DNA of 64,000 bases from Butyricimonas paravirosa (GTDB lineage: Bacteria; Bacteroidota; Bacteroidia; Bacteroidales; Marinifilaceae). The number at the start of each line of letters is the position of its first letter. Position 1 is the stretch's first letter. Shown here in pieces: positions 44,396 through 53,182 of this stretch. The stretch lies in the NCBI RefSeq assembly GCF_032878955.1, contig NZ_CP043839.1, positions 3,534,001 to 3,598,000 of the forward strand, given 5' to 3'. The notes under the pieces were generated by a model. It ran no database searches. It was not told the DNA's origin and worked only from the letters and a program-made list of their open reading frames with translations. The translations under genes and the position numbers were made by a program.

Positions 44396-45757
44396 ATGAA
44401 AAAGGTATTATTATTGATCACGGCAGTTTGCTGTGTTGTAGCAGTGTGTGCTCAGGATTTCACGGCAATTAAAGGAAAAGTGAAGGATCAATGGTTGTCA
44501 CAGGTTAAATTATTTAAGACCGTGGATGGGACTCCGGTGGTGTGTGCGGTAAGTCGGGTGGAGGCGGATGGTAGTTTCGGTTTTCTGGTTAAGCCCGAGA
44601 AACCCGGGTTTTACGTGATAGGGGAGGATGAGCGGATGAATTTCCCCGTGTACGTGAAAGGGGGGGAAGAAATAAATATCGAGTTACAGGAAAACAAGGC
44701 TAACTTGATAGGCAAGAACACGAGGGAGAACGTGCAATTGTATAAATGGGTGGAATATGCTTATCATGTATGGCTGAAGAGTGTGTTTTTTGATAGAGTA
44801 TTTAGCACGTATGAGGATTTTTTTCCTGATTTTGAAAAGTTTGTTGCCGGGTTGTCGGAGTTGAAGGCTGGTTTGAAGAGTGGTAACAAGGAGTTCGATG
44901 CATTGCTGAGAGAGTGGATTGATTATGCCACGGATTATTATGCTGTTGTTTTTTTACAAACCCCTCGATCGAAACATCCGAAGGTGTCTGATCGACCTGA
45001 GTATTACAAGCAGATTATTAATTCGAAGAAATTTGCGGATGAACGAGTGTTGGATTTTCCGAATGGAATTACGATGCTGAGATTGTACTCTATTTTTGCC
45101 GTGAACGAGAAGGATGTAAATCCGGCGGATAAGGCCCTGTACGAGCAGACTTGTTTGGAGGCGATCCCAAGTGATCGGCTGAGAGGAGAGTTTGTTGTAA
45201 GTCGTTTTTTCTCTGAGTATCGCACGTACGAGGAGTATTTGGATGGGATGAAGAAGTTCGAGAAATATTGGTTATCTCCCTCTTTAAAAGCCCGAGCGGA
45301 AGCGGTGGGAACTAAGTTGTACAAGACCCGTGCAGGTGGTGTCGCTGCTGATTTTACTTATCCGGATGTGAACGGTAAACAAGTGTCACTTTCTGATTTT
45401 AAGGGTAAGGTGGTGTTGATTGATGTCTGGGCAACTTGGTGCGCTCCTTGCCGGGGAGAGATCCCGTATTTGAAAAAGTTGGAGGAGGAGATGAAGGGTA
45501 TGGATGTCGTTTTCTTGGGAGTGTCCGTGGATGAGGCTAGAAATAAACAAAAATGGTTAGATTTTATAGAGCAGGAGAAGTTAGGGAGTATTCAAGTTTT
45601 TGCTAGTGGTTGGAGTAAAATTACAAAGGATTACAAGATTAACGGGATCCCGCGTTTTATCGTGATCGACCGGAAGGGGAACGTGGTTTCTTTTGATGCT
45701 CCTCGTCCTTCGAATCCAGCTTTGAAAAAGATGTTGGAGGGAGCGTTAGGCAAGTAA
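44396..45757 (+). CDS. TlpA-like thiol-disulfide oxidoreductase (WCAPC)
   Basis: The 453-residue exported protein has a signal peptide (AVCAQ near residue 20). An N-terminal beta domain of about 100 residues resembles the DUF4369 type, followed by a helical middle region. A C-terminal TlpA/ResA-like thioredoxin domain spans about residues 315-453, with the active site WCAPC (Cys349, Cys352) and a cis-Pro segment NGIPRFIV. It would reduce or isomerise disulfides in the periplasm or at the outer surface. It lies 20 bases after the metallohydrolase-like gene and is a clear paralogue of the next gene. Confidence 0.87.
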   Translation: MKKVLLLITAVCCVVAVCAQDFTAIKGKVKDQWLSQVKLFKTVDGTPVVCAVSRVEADGSFGFLVKPEKPGFYVIGEDERMNFPVYVKGGEEINIELQENKANLIGKNTRENVQLYKWVEYAYHVWLKSVFFDRVFSTYEDFFPDFEKFVAGLSELKAGLKSGNKEFDALLREWIDYATDYYAVVFLQTPRSKHPKVSDRPEYYKQIINSKKFADERVLDFPNGITMLRLYSIFAVNEKDVNPADKALYEQTCLEAIPSDRLRGEFVVSRFFSEYRTYEEYLDGMKKFEKYWLSPSLKARAEAVGTKLYKTRAGGVAADFTYPDVNGKQVSLSDFKGKVVLIDVWATWCAPCRGEIPYLKKLEEEMKGMDVVFLGVSVDEARNKQKWLDFIEQEKLGSIQVFASGWSKITKDYKINGIPRFIVIDRKGNVVSFDAPRPSNPALKKMLEGALGK

Positions 45758-45794
45758 TGCTTTTAATGAACATGGATGAGAAAAATGTAACAAT

Positions 45795-47231
45795 ATGAAA
45801 TTGAATGTTTTTATTGTAATCAAGGAGATCTTTGTTCTTTGTATTGCGTTGCTTTTTGCCGCTTGTGGTAGTGGGAATAAGTTCCATGAACATGATAATG
45901 AGTTGGCTAAACTGTCATTGGACGCCTTTGCCGAAGTAAAGGGACAGGTGCATCGGGAAAAAATGGACGAGGTTGGGTTGTATGAAGTGGTGGATGGGGC
46001 CGAGACGTTGATTAGTAAAACCCGGGTGGGGAAGAACGGGTGGTACGGGTTTGCGATAGAGCCTGCTCGTCCCGGATTCTACACGGTTGGGGGTGAAAAA
46101 ACGAGTGAACGAATCCGAGTTTATTTGGAGGCAGGAGACTGGGCAGAGGTGAATATATTGGAAGATACGTTGGTTATAACGAATCGTAATACTCCTGAGA
46201 ATTTATTGCTAGCCCGGTGGGAGAGCATATTTGAACCAGTGCGTCGGAGGGTGGATCATAAGGATTTTATCTTTTTCACGTATAAAGAGTTATTCCCGTA
46301 TTACATGGATTTTTTGCCGAAAGCAGGGGCGTTTAAGAGGGAGATTCGTTCTGAGAATCCGTTTTTTGAAGAGTTGCTGAGGCAAACCGTGGAGTATGAC
46401 GTGGAGTATTTTGCATTGAGGATATTGTCGGCTGTCAAGGTGGATCGGGCTGTGATGAGAGGATGTCGTCCCGAGCCGGGGGATTATCCTGATTATTATT
46501 CCACGTTAGTGTCGAAAGATAAATTGAACGACAGCAGCTTGTTGCGGCAGCCTTACGGGGTAGATTATTTGATGAGCTACACGAATCTTGCGTTGCAAAA
46601 GCTTAACCGGAAGCAAACCATTGTTGATCAATTGGAATGGGTTCCGTGTGATCTACTGAAGGCGGAGATCGTGTTAAGGCATGCCGGGTGGGCGAAAACG
46701 TACGAGAAATATGATGAGATCGTAACTTATTTTTCTAAGTATTTGACAACAGAAAGTCATCATCGGAGGATGGATGAGCTGAGTGCTAAATTGTACGTGG
46801 GGAATAAGGGAGCAAAAGCAGCGGATTTTACTTATCCGGATCGGAACGGGAAATTGGTTTCTCTTTCGGATTTCAAGGGGAAAGTGGTCGTGGTGGATGT
46901 TTGGGCAACTTGGTGTGGTCCTTGTCGGAAAGAGATACCGTATTTAATTAAGCTGGAAGAAGAGATGCGGGGCAAAGATGTTGTTTTTATAGGGGTGTCC
47001 GTGGATGAAAAGAAAGATCATCAGGCTTGGTTGGATGTGTTGGATAAAGAGGGACTGGAAGGCATACAATTGTTTGCCAGTGGTTGGAGCCAGATCGTCA
47101 AAGATTATAAAATTAAGGGGATTCCTCGTTTTATGGTGTTTGATCGCCAAGGAAAGGTGGTTACGATTGATTCTCCTCGTCCTTCTGATCCAAGGTTAAA
47201 GGCATTACTGGATGCGGAATTAGAAAAATAA
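45795..47231 (+). CDS. TlpA-like thiol-disulfide oxidoreductase lipoprotein (WCGPC)
   Basis: The 478-residue protein is a lipoprotein (LFAAC, Cys24) with the same plan as its upstream neighbour: N-terminal beta domain, helical middle, C-terminal thioredoxin domain with WCGPC (Cys374, Cys377) and KGIPRFMV. The two share long similar runs such as ADFTYPD and GKLVSLSDFKGKVV, so they arose by tandem duplication. Lipid anchoring separates this copy in location from the soluble one. Gap to the previous gene is 37 bases. Confidence 0.87.
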   Translation: MKLNVFIVIKEIFVLCIALLFAACGSGNKFHEHDNELAKLSLDAFAEVKGQVHREKMDEVGLYEVVDGAETLISKTRVGKNGWYGFAIEPARPGFYTVGGEKTSERIRVYLEAGDWAEVNILEDTLVITNRNTPENLLLARWESIFEPVRRRVDHKDFIFFTYKELFPYYMDFLPKAGAFKREIRSENPFFEELLRQTVEYDVEYFALRILSAVKVDRAVMRGCRPEPGDYPDYYSTLVSKDKLNDSSLLRQPYGVDYLMSYTNLALQKLNRKQTIVDQLEWVPCDLLKAEIVLRHAGWAKTYEKYDEIVTYFSKYLTTESHHRRMDELSAKLYVGNKGAKAADFTYPDRNGKLVSLSDFKGKVVVVDVWATWCGPCRKEIPYLIKLEEEMRGKDVVFIGVSVDEKKDHQAWLDVLDKEGLEGIQLFASGWSQIVKDYKIKGIPRFMVFDRQGKVVTIDSPRPSDPRLKALLDAELEK

Positions 47232-47247
47232 TTTAAGAAATAGAGTT

Positions 47248-48333
47248 ATGATGAGAAAAATTCTGATATTGTGTTTGATAGTATGTAGCCTCTCACGGCT
47301 TGAAGCCCAAGAACAGGGAGTCCAATTTCAAGAGTTAACTTTTCAGGAAGCACTAAATAAAGCAAAGGCTGAAAATAAACTTGTTTTTGTGGATTGCTAC
47401 ACCAGTTGGTGTGGCCCCTGTAAATATATGCTGAATAATGTCTTTGTTCTTCCGGAGGTGGGTGAGTTTTTCAACGAGCATTTCGTGAATGTGAAATATG
47501 ATATGGAGCAAGGGGAAGGGAGATATTTAAACGGGCGTTTTCATGTTAGATCTTACCCGACATTCCTGATGATTCGTCCCGATGGAACCGTGCAACACCG
47601 GATCGTGGGTTCCCGGAAAACAGAAAACTTCATGGAGTGTGTCAAACGGGGAGCTGAAGAAAGGACTTCTCGTTATTATCTGGAAAAACTCTATAAAGAG
47701 GGGAAATTAGGTGCGGAACAACGTACTTTGTATCGTAAAAGTTTGGAGGACGCTGGAGACTGGGATGAGGTGAAGGCATTAACAGGGGAAGAGTTCAAAC
47801 GACTTTCCGATCAAGAAAAATGTTTACCGAAGAATTGGTATCTGTATGATCAAGATGAAGTTGGTCCTCAAGACGAGCGATTTGCTTATGTACTAGCTCA
47901 TAAAGCAGATTTCGATAAGCAAATCGGTAAGAAGGTGGTGGATAAAAGATTGTATGATAATTATTATGGTTTACTTACGGGATTGAAATCCAATGCTCAG
48001 GTGGATGATCTGTTTGCTTTTTTGAGTAAGCAGTTAGAGACGGTTGATTTTATCGGTAAGGAAGGCATCCTTTTATCTCTTCACTTTGTGAAAGCTCAGA
48101 ATAGCCAGAATATAGACGATATGCTTTGTCTGTTAGAAAAAGATGTGCAGAATTTGCCGCATGCTTTTTTGTGGAAAGCTCCTTTCCTCGATTTTATCAT
48201 AGAAAAAGGAAGTGAAGAACAGATCGTGCGTTATGTCGCTTTGGAAGAAAGAGTGATAAATGCATTGGATAATGATAAGATGAAGAATATTACGAAAGAG
48301 TTTTTTGCGAAATATCGTTCTAAATTAAATTGA
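47248..48333 (+). CDS. Thioredoxin-like exported protein (N-terminal WCGPC)
   Basis: The 361-residue protein has a signal peptide (RLEAQ near residue 21). The thioredoxin domain comes first (about residues 28-140), with YTSWCGPCKYM (Cys55, Cys58) and RSYPTFLMI as the cis-Pro region. A helical C-terminal half of about 200 residues follows. This order is the reverse of the neighbouring TlpA-like proteins, so it comes from a different thioredoxin subfamily (DUF255/thioredoxin_7-like). It starts 16 bases after the previous stop and ends 7 bases before the next gene. Confidence 0.85.
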   Translation: MMRKILILCLIVCSLSRLEAQEQGVQFQELTFQEALNKAKAENKLVFVDCYTSWCGPCKYMLNNVFVLPEVGEFFNEHFVNVKYDMEQGEGRYLNGRFHVRSYPTFLMIRPDGTVQHRIVGSRKTENFMECVKRGAEERTSRYYLEKLYKEGKLGAEQRTLYRKSLEDAGDWDEVKALTGEEFKRLSDQEKCLPKNWYLYDQDEVGPQDERFAYVLAHKADFDKQIGKKVVDKRLYDNYYGLLTGLKSNAQVDDLFAFLSKQLETVDFIGKEGILLSLHFVKAQNSQNIDDMLCLLEKDVQNLPHAFLWKAPFLDFIIEKGSEEQIVRYVALEERVINALDNDKMKNITKEFFAKYRSKLN

Positions 48334-48340
48334 GGGAGAC

Positions 48341-49708
48341 ATGAAAAAGGTATTTTTAATCTTACTTATTTTGGTTTTGTCCTTTTGTGCAATAGCTCAA
48401 AAACAGGATACGGTTGTGACGATAACAGGACGAGTAGCGTCTGGAAAACCCATGCACCTTCTTGTTGAACGGCAAGTTGGGATGACACAGCGGTTGGTGG
48501 AGGCTGATGTCAGCGGAGAATATAGTATTACCTTTCCTGTCAAGGAACCTATGTTTTTATCGATAAGTATCGGCCGGCAAGTTTTTTCAGGTAATTTGTT
48601 TGTAGCTCCGGGAGCGAAGATTAATCTTGATTTGACTCAAGATGAGAAATTTCAAGGCTCTTATGCTGGGGTAAATAATTTATTACGACGAGTGTTAGCG
48701 GAAGAGTTTAAGCCGAAAACAGACGGGATAAAAACGTTTACAAAACCTTATGCCGAAGCGTTGTATCGTGGGTATCAAGAGCGGGAAAAAGTGATTGAAA
48801 CTTCTGGTTTATCAATGAAGGATCAACAGATAGTCAAGGGATATATGCAATTCCAGTTACTGGAAAATCTGTATATGATGATACTGCGTTCGAAGGCTTT
48901 CGGGAAAGTTTTTAATCCTCCCGATGTGGCTCCTGATTACAGTGATCCCGTGTTGAACGTGAAATGGGTCAGAGAATTGACGTTTACCGGGGATTGGTTT
49001 GCTTTGTTTCAAGAGTGGTTGTACGCCCAGGTACGAAATGAAAAAATTAAGATAGGTTCTCGTGTAACTTACTTAAATGATATGGCGAGTGTGATTGAGG
49101 ATCCTGTGTTAAAGGAGGCTTATTTGTTACGAGCGATAAAGTTAGAATTGTTACAAGGAAACGTGAAGGGTTTGGAGGAACGACTTCAAAAAGCAAAGTG
49201 TATCGTGAAATTCAAAGCGGGAAAAAACGAATTGGCTGTATGCGCTCAAGAATTGAAAAAAAGTGTGTATCGGGATATGTCAGGACTTGATTTTAGTAAA
49301 TATAGTTTCCCGAATATTCATGGAGATACTATTTGTTTATCTGAATTCAAAGGGAAATACGTGTTTGTTGATCTTTGGTCCACGGGGTGTAATCCGTGTG
49401 TTGCTGAGATTAATTATGCCAAGAGGTTGGAAGATCGGTTGAAAGATTTACCGTTGGTATGGGTTTCGATCTCGTTGGATACACATGTTGATACTTGGAA
49501 AAAGTTTGTAAAGCAAAAGGATATGGATGGAGAACAGTTGTTATGTTCCCGGGCATATAAACATCCTTTGATGCAACAAATGGCTGTTCATGGGATTCCG
49601 CGTTTTATTATCTTGGACCCGGCAGGAAAAGTATGGGATGCCTCTTCTCGTAGGCCTTCCGATCCGGTGTTGGGAGAGCTGTTATTAAAAGAGTTGTCTG
49701 GAAATTAG
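48341..49708 (+). CDS. TlpA-like oxidoreductase with GCNPC active site
   Basis: The 455-residue exported protein (signal peptide, AIAQ near residue 20) has the same N-terminal beta domain, helical middle and C-terminal TlpA domain as the 44396 and 45795 genes. Its active-site segment reads STGCNPC (Cys350, Cys353) where the usual Trp is replaced by Gly. HGIPRFII provides the cis-Pro. The altered motif should shift redox potential or partner choice. It is the last gene of the cluster, followed directly by a 44-bp palindromic terminator. Confidence 0.85.
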   Translation: MKKVFLILLILVLSFCAIAQKQDTVVTITGRVASGKPMHLLVERQVGMTQRLVEADVSGEYSITFPVKEPMFLSISIGRQVFSGNLFVAPGAKINLDLTQDEKFQGSYAGVNNLLRRVLAEEFKPKTDGIKTFTKPYAEALYRGYQEREKVIETSGLSMKDQQIVKGYMQFQLLENLYMMILRSKAFGKVFNPPDVAPDYSDPVLNVKWVRELTFTGDWFALFQEWLYAQVRNEKIKIGSRVTYLNDMASVIEDPVLKEAYLLRAIKLELLQGNVKGLEERLQKAKCIVKFKAGKNELAVCAQELKKSVYRDMSGLDFSKYSFPNIHGDTICLSEFKGKYVFVDLWSTGCNPCVAEINYAKRLEDRLKDLPLVWVSISLDTHVDTWKKFVKQKDMDGEQLLCSRAYKHPLMQQMAVHGIPRFIILDPAGKVWDASSRRPSDPVLGELLLKELSGN

Positions 49709-49716
49709 TGTTAGAT

Positions 49717-49760
49717 AATAAATATACCCTAACGATTTAAATCGTTAGGGTATATTTATT
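49717..49760. terminator. Perfect 44-bp palindromic bidirectional terminator
   Basis: The two 22-base halves are exact reverse complements, centred between 49738 and 49739. The core is CCCTAACGAT and the outer arms are AT-rich, giving T-tracts in both directions. It sits between the end of the thioredoxin cluster and the converging pgk gene. Confidence 0.93.
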
Positions 49761-49773
49761 GTTATGAAGGGTG

Positions 49774-50967
49774 TTATTTTCCTCGAATAGCCGTGATTCC
49801 CGGTAACTCTTTTCCCTCGATGTATTCGAGCAGGGCACCACCTCCGGTGGATACGTAGCTGACCTTGTCGGCCAAGCCGAATTGGTTGATGGCGGCGACA
49901 GAGTCGCCACCCCCGATTAAGGAGAAGGCGCCGTTTGCAGTGGCCTTCACGATGGCATCAGCGATGGCTTTGGTTCCCACGGCAAATTTTGGCATTTCGA
50001 ATACTCCCACGGGGCCATTCCAAAGGATTGTTTTGGATTGCTCGATGACCTTGGTGAAGGAAGCAATACTTTCCGGGCCTACATCCAATCCTTCCCATCC
50101 ATCGGGAATTTCCATGGAAGGAACGATCTGGGTGTTGGCGTTATTGTCGAAAGCGTCGGCAGCGACAGTGTCGGTTGCCAATACAAGATTTACACCTTTT
50201 TCTTTGGCTAGTTTCATGATTTCAAGAGCCAGGTCGAGTTTATCTTCCTCGCAGATGGAATTGCCGACATGACCGCCCAGTGCTTTTTTGAACGTGTAAG
50301 TCATTCCACCGCCCAAGATGAGGTTATCCACCTTGTCCATGAGGTTCATGATAATATCGATTTTGGATGAAACTTTGGAGCCTCCCATGATGGCCGTGAA
50401 CGGGCGGGTGGGGTTGTGCATTACTTTATCCACGCTTTCCAATTCTCCTTGCATGACGTAGCCGAATAGTTTGTCATTCGGGAAAAATTTGGCAATAACA
50501 GCGGTGGATGCGTGAGCCCGGTGGGCTGTCCCGAAGGCATCGTTGATCCAAACGTCGGCTAAAGATGCCAGTTTTTGAGCGAAATTCTCGTCTCCTTTTT
50601 CTTCTTCTTTGTAGAATCGAAGGTTTTCCAACAGGAGAACTTCTCCCGGTTTCAGGTCTGTTGCAGCTTTTACCGCACTTTCCCCGATGCAGTCATCGGC
50701 GAACTTCACGGGTACACCTAACAGTTCTTCCAGGTGTTTCTGGATATGTTTTAATGAAAATTTGTCTTCCGGTCCGTTTTTCGGGCGTCCGAGATGAGAC
50801 ATCAATATTACGGAACCTCCTCCCGTCAACACTTTCTTGATCGTGGGAACGGCTGCCCGCATACGGGTGTCGTCCGTGATCTCGAACTTTTCATTTAAAG
50901 GTACGTTGAAGTCTACGCGGATAAGCGCCTTCTTGTTTTTAAAGTTGTAATTATCAATTGTCTGCAT
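49774..50967 (-). CDS. pgk: Phosphoglycerate kinase
   Basis: The 397-residue protein is a full-length glycolytic phosphoglycerate kinase. It has the substrate-binding RVDFNVPLN near the N-terminus, SHLGRPK, LLLENLRFYKEEEKGD, DAFGTAHRAHAST and the nucleotide-loop GGGDSVAAINQFG near the C-terminus. It transfers phosphate between 1,3-bisphosphoglycerate and ADP. It is a stand-alone gene ending at the palindromic terminator. The 228 bases upstream to the next gene hold no recognisable feature. Confidence 0.98.
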   Translation of the reverse strand: MQTIDNYNFKNKKALIRVDFNVPLNEKFEITDDTRMRAAVPTIKKVLTGGGSVILMSHLGRPKNGPEDKFSLKHIQKHLEELLGVPVKFADDCIGESAVKAATDLKPGEVLLLENLRFYKEEEKGDENFAQKLASLADVWINDAFGTAHRAHASTAVIAKFFPNDKLFGYVMQGELESVDKVMHNPTRPFTAIMGGSKVSSKIDIIMNLMDKVDNLILGGGMTYTFKKALGGHVGNSICEEDKLDLALEIMKLAKEKGVNLVLATDTVAADAFDNNANTQIVPSMEIPDGWEGLDVGPESIASFTKVIEQSKTILWNGPVGVFEMPKFAVGTKAIADAIVKATANGAFSLIGGGDSVAAINQFGLADKVSYVSTGGGALLEYIEGKELPGITAIRGK

Positions 50968-51195
50968 AGCAATTGTTATTTTAATGAGTAAATTACTTAA
51001 TCAAAAGATAAAGGTAAGGATAAAATTATTTAAACCAAAAAATATGCAGGAAGGAATTTAGTGGATGTACAGGATGAAAAAATGTGGGTGAAAATTTGTA
51101 TCACTCACGGAAAATTTGGATTTTTACCTTCAATAAAAATGTGCATGGTAGTGAATAGACTATTAGCTTGGTGAGAGAAGACAAAATTAGCAGGA

Positions 51196-52653
51196 ATGAG
51201 ACGAGTTGTAATCATAATATGCATGGGGATAACAATTTTGTTTTTGTTGTCTTCTTGTCGGAAAAATGAGAAAGCGAAAACAGCAGAATTGTGCAGGGAG
51301 TTGGAGAACTCTGTGATGTTATCGCCTGCGTTTGATTCTTTGGTAAAGGTGTCTATGGGGTTACCTAATTTTTTTCGTTCGAAAGTATTGTTGACCGCGG
51401 GAAGTTGTTATTCCACTAGGGTGGAGCAGATGCAACAGGCTCGGATTTACTTACGGGAGGCCTACCGGATTGCCCCGCGGGACGTGAAGAATTTAGTGGC
51501 GCTGGAATTAACCCGGCTTTACGGTTCTTTGATTTTGCGGGATAGTTGTGTGGAAGAGGCCATTCGTTTTATCAGCCGGGTGCCTTCTAAGGTGGTATTT
51601 ACCCGGGAGGAAGAGGCTAAATTCTATTACTTGGGAGCTTGTTTTTTTAAATCGATCGATATAGACCGGGCTTTTAAAGCCGTGGATCAGGCATTGTCGT
51701 TGTATCGGGGACTTTCAGATACGGAGGGGGAGATCGAGGCTTATCGCTTGAAAGCAACTTTATACGGGGTCTTGCAAGAATATGAAGAACAATATGCTTG
51801 TTACGAGGAGGCCTATCGCCTTTTACGACGATCAAGATTCCGGGATAAGGTGAAACCTTTTTACGAGCAGATGGCGGCAAGCCTGAAAAAGTTGGGAAGG
51901 CATGAGGAGGCGTTACTTTGGTATGAAGAGGTTTTAAAGGAATTGCCGGATTCAAGTAGGCTTGGACGTTACGGAATTCAGGTAGCCGAGGCTTATTCCG
52001 GGTTGGGGTATCACGAAAAGGCTCGGGAGATATTGAGGGGCGGGTTGGTGAATGAAAAACGAGGTGGAATGCGTAACGTGTTGCTTACTCGTGTTGCCGA
52101 ATCTTTTATCCAGGAGGGACTTCGGGACTCGGCTTTGATAGCGTTAAAAAGTGCGATTGACTTCTACGAGATATATGCTCGGGAAAATCAATTGAAGGTT
52201 CCCGGTGTGATGTTCATGAATTATTTAAGGTATGGGCGTTGTTTGTGGGAGATGGGGGAAAAGGATGAGGCTGTTGCGTATCTGGAAGGTATTAGTTATA
52301 AAAAAGCAGAATCCCCGGAGAGTCAATTAGCTCAGGCCCGGGTGTTGGAATTGCTGAGCGAATATCACGAGGATATGGAGAATCGGCAGGCGTTTTGTGA
52401 CGTCTTGCATCGACGGGATTCGGTTTTGGAGTTGTACGATTCCTTTTATGATAACGGGCGTTATCGTCAGGTGTTGAAAAAATACAAGAATCAAAAATTT
52501 CTACGGGAGATCGAAGAGATGAACCGGAAACAGGAGTCTGCCAATTGGTGGTTGGTGCTGGCATTACTTGTGACCGTGGGACTGATCGTTTCGGCCTTGA
52601 TATATACCTGGGTTTCGTGGGGAAAAGAAAGAGAGTATAAAAAGAGAAAATAG
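51196..52653 (+). CDS. TPR-repeat lipoprotein with C-terminal membrane helix
   Basis: The 485-residue protein has a lipoprotein signal (LLSSC, Cys21) and about nine tetratricopeptide-like helical repeats (for example ARIYLREAYRIAP, YEEQYACYEEAYRLL, HEEALLWYEEVLKELP). A coiled-coil stretch and one membrane helix (about residues 453-473) end in a short basic tail. In many Bacteroidota relatives a DNA-binding domain follows the membrane helix; here the chain stops instead, so it may be a shortened relative. Function is unknown. It is 5 bases upstream of the deaminase gene. Confidence 0.75.
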   Translation: MRRVVIIICMGITILFLLSSCRKNEKAKTAELCRELENSVMLSPAFDSLVKVSMGLPNFFRSKVLLTAGSCYSTRVEQMQQARIYLREAYRIAPRDVKNLVALELTRLYGSLILRDSCVEEAIRFISRVPSKVVFTREEEAKFYYLGACFFKSIDIDRAFKAVDQALSLYRGLSDTEGEIEAYRLKATLYGVLQEYEEQYACYEEAYRLLRRSRFRDKVKPFYEQMAASLKKLGRHEEALLWYEEVLKELPDSSRLGRYGIQVAEAYSGLGYHEKAREILRGGLVNEKRGGMRNVLLTRVAESFIQEGLRDSALIALKSAIDFYEIYARENQLKVPGVMFMNYLRYGRCLWEMGEKDEAVAYLEGISYKKAESPESQLAQARVLELLSEYHEDMENRQAFCDVLHRRDSVLELYDSFYDNGRYRQVLKKYKNQKFLREIEEMNRKQESANWWLVLALLVTVGLIVSALIYTWVSWGKEREYKKRK

Positions 52654-52658
52654 TATTT

Positions 52659-53093
52659 ATGGATAAGCACGAGATATTCATGCGGAAAGCGTTGGAAGAA
52701 GCCCGCTTGGCTGAAGAAGAAGGGGAAATCCCGGTTGGGGCAGTAGTCGTTTGTAAAGGTCGGGTAATCGCCCGGGCCCATAATCAAACCGAGCGTTTGA
52801 ATGATGTGACGGCACATGCGGAGATGCTTGCCATCACGTCCGCGACTTCTTTATTGGGAGGAAAATATTTAAATGATTGTACCCTGTATGTCACGTTAGA
52901 ACCATGCGTCATGTGTGGTGGTGCGCTTGCTTGGGCTCAATTGGGAGAATTGGTGTACGGGGCTGCCGACCCGCATCGGGGGTATGCCCGGCTTTCTCCG
53001 TCCGTGTTACACCCGAAGACAAACGTGGTTACCGGAGTTTTAGAGGATGAATGTGGAGAATTGGTAAAAAATTTCTTTGCCAGAAAAAGGTGA
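52659..53093 (+). CDS. tadA: tRNA-adenosine deaminase-like nucleoside deaminase
   Basis: The 144-residue protein has the zinc-deaminase motifs HAEMLAI (His ligand plus catalytic Glu) and PCVMCGGAL (two Cys ligands). The MRKALEEARLAEEEGEIPVGAVVV opening is shared with TadA. It most likely converts A34 to inosine in tRNA-Arg. A guanine deaminase of the same fold is less likely given the PCVMC and GALAWAQ segments. Confidence 0.88.
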   Translation: MDKHEIFMRKALEEARLAEEEGEIPVGAVVVCKGRVIARAHNQTERLNDVTAHAEMLAITSATSLLGGKYLNDCTLYVTLEPCVMCGGALAWAQLGELVYGAADPHRGYARLSPSVLHPKTNVVTGVLEDECGELVKNFFARKR

Positions 53094-53182
53094 TTAATTT
53101 ATTCTCCATTTACCATTTTCCGTTTTCAATTGTTTTGTTGTACATTTACGAATTGAATAGATTGTTATTAATAAAATAGTAC

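Noticed and set aside
37808..49708. Polysaccharide utilisation locus
   Set aside because: SusC/SusD are present but no glycoside hydrolase, lyase or sulfatase was found among the neighbours.
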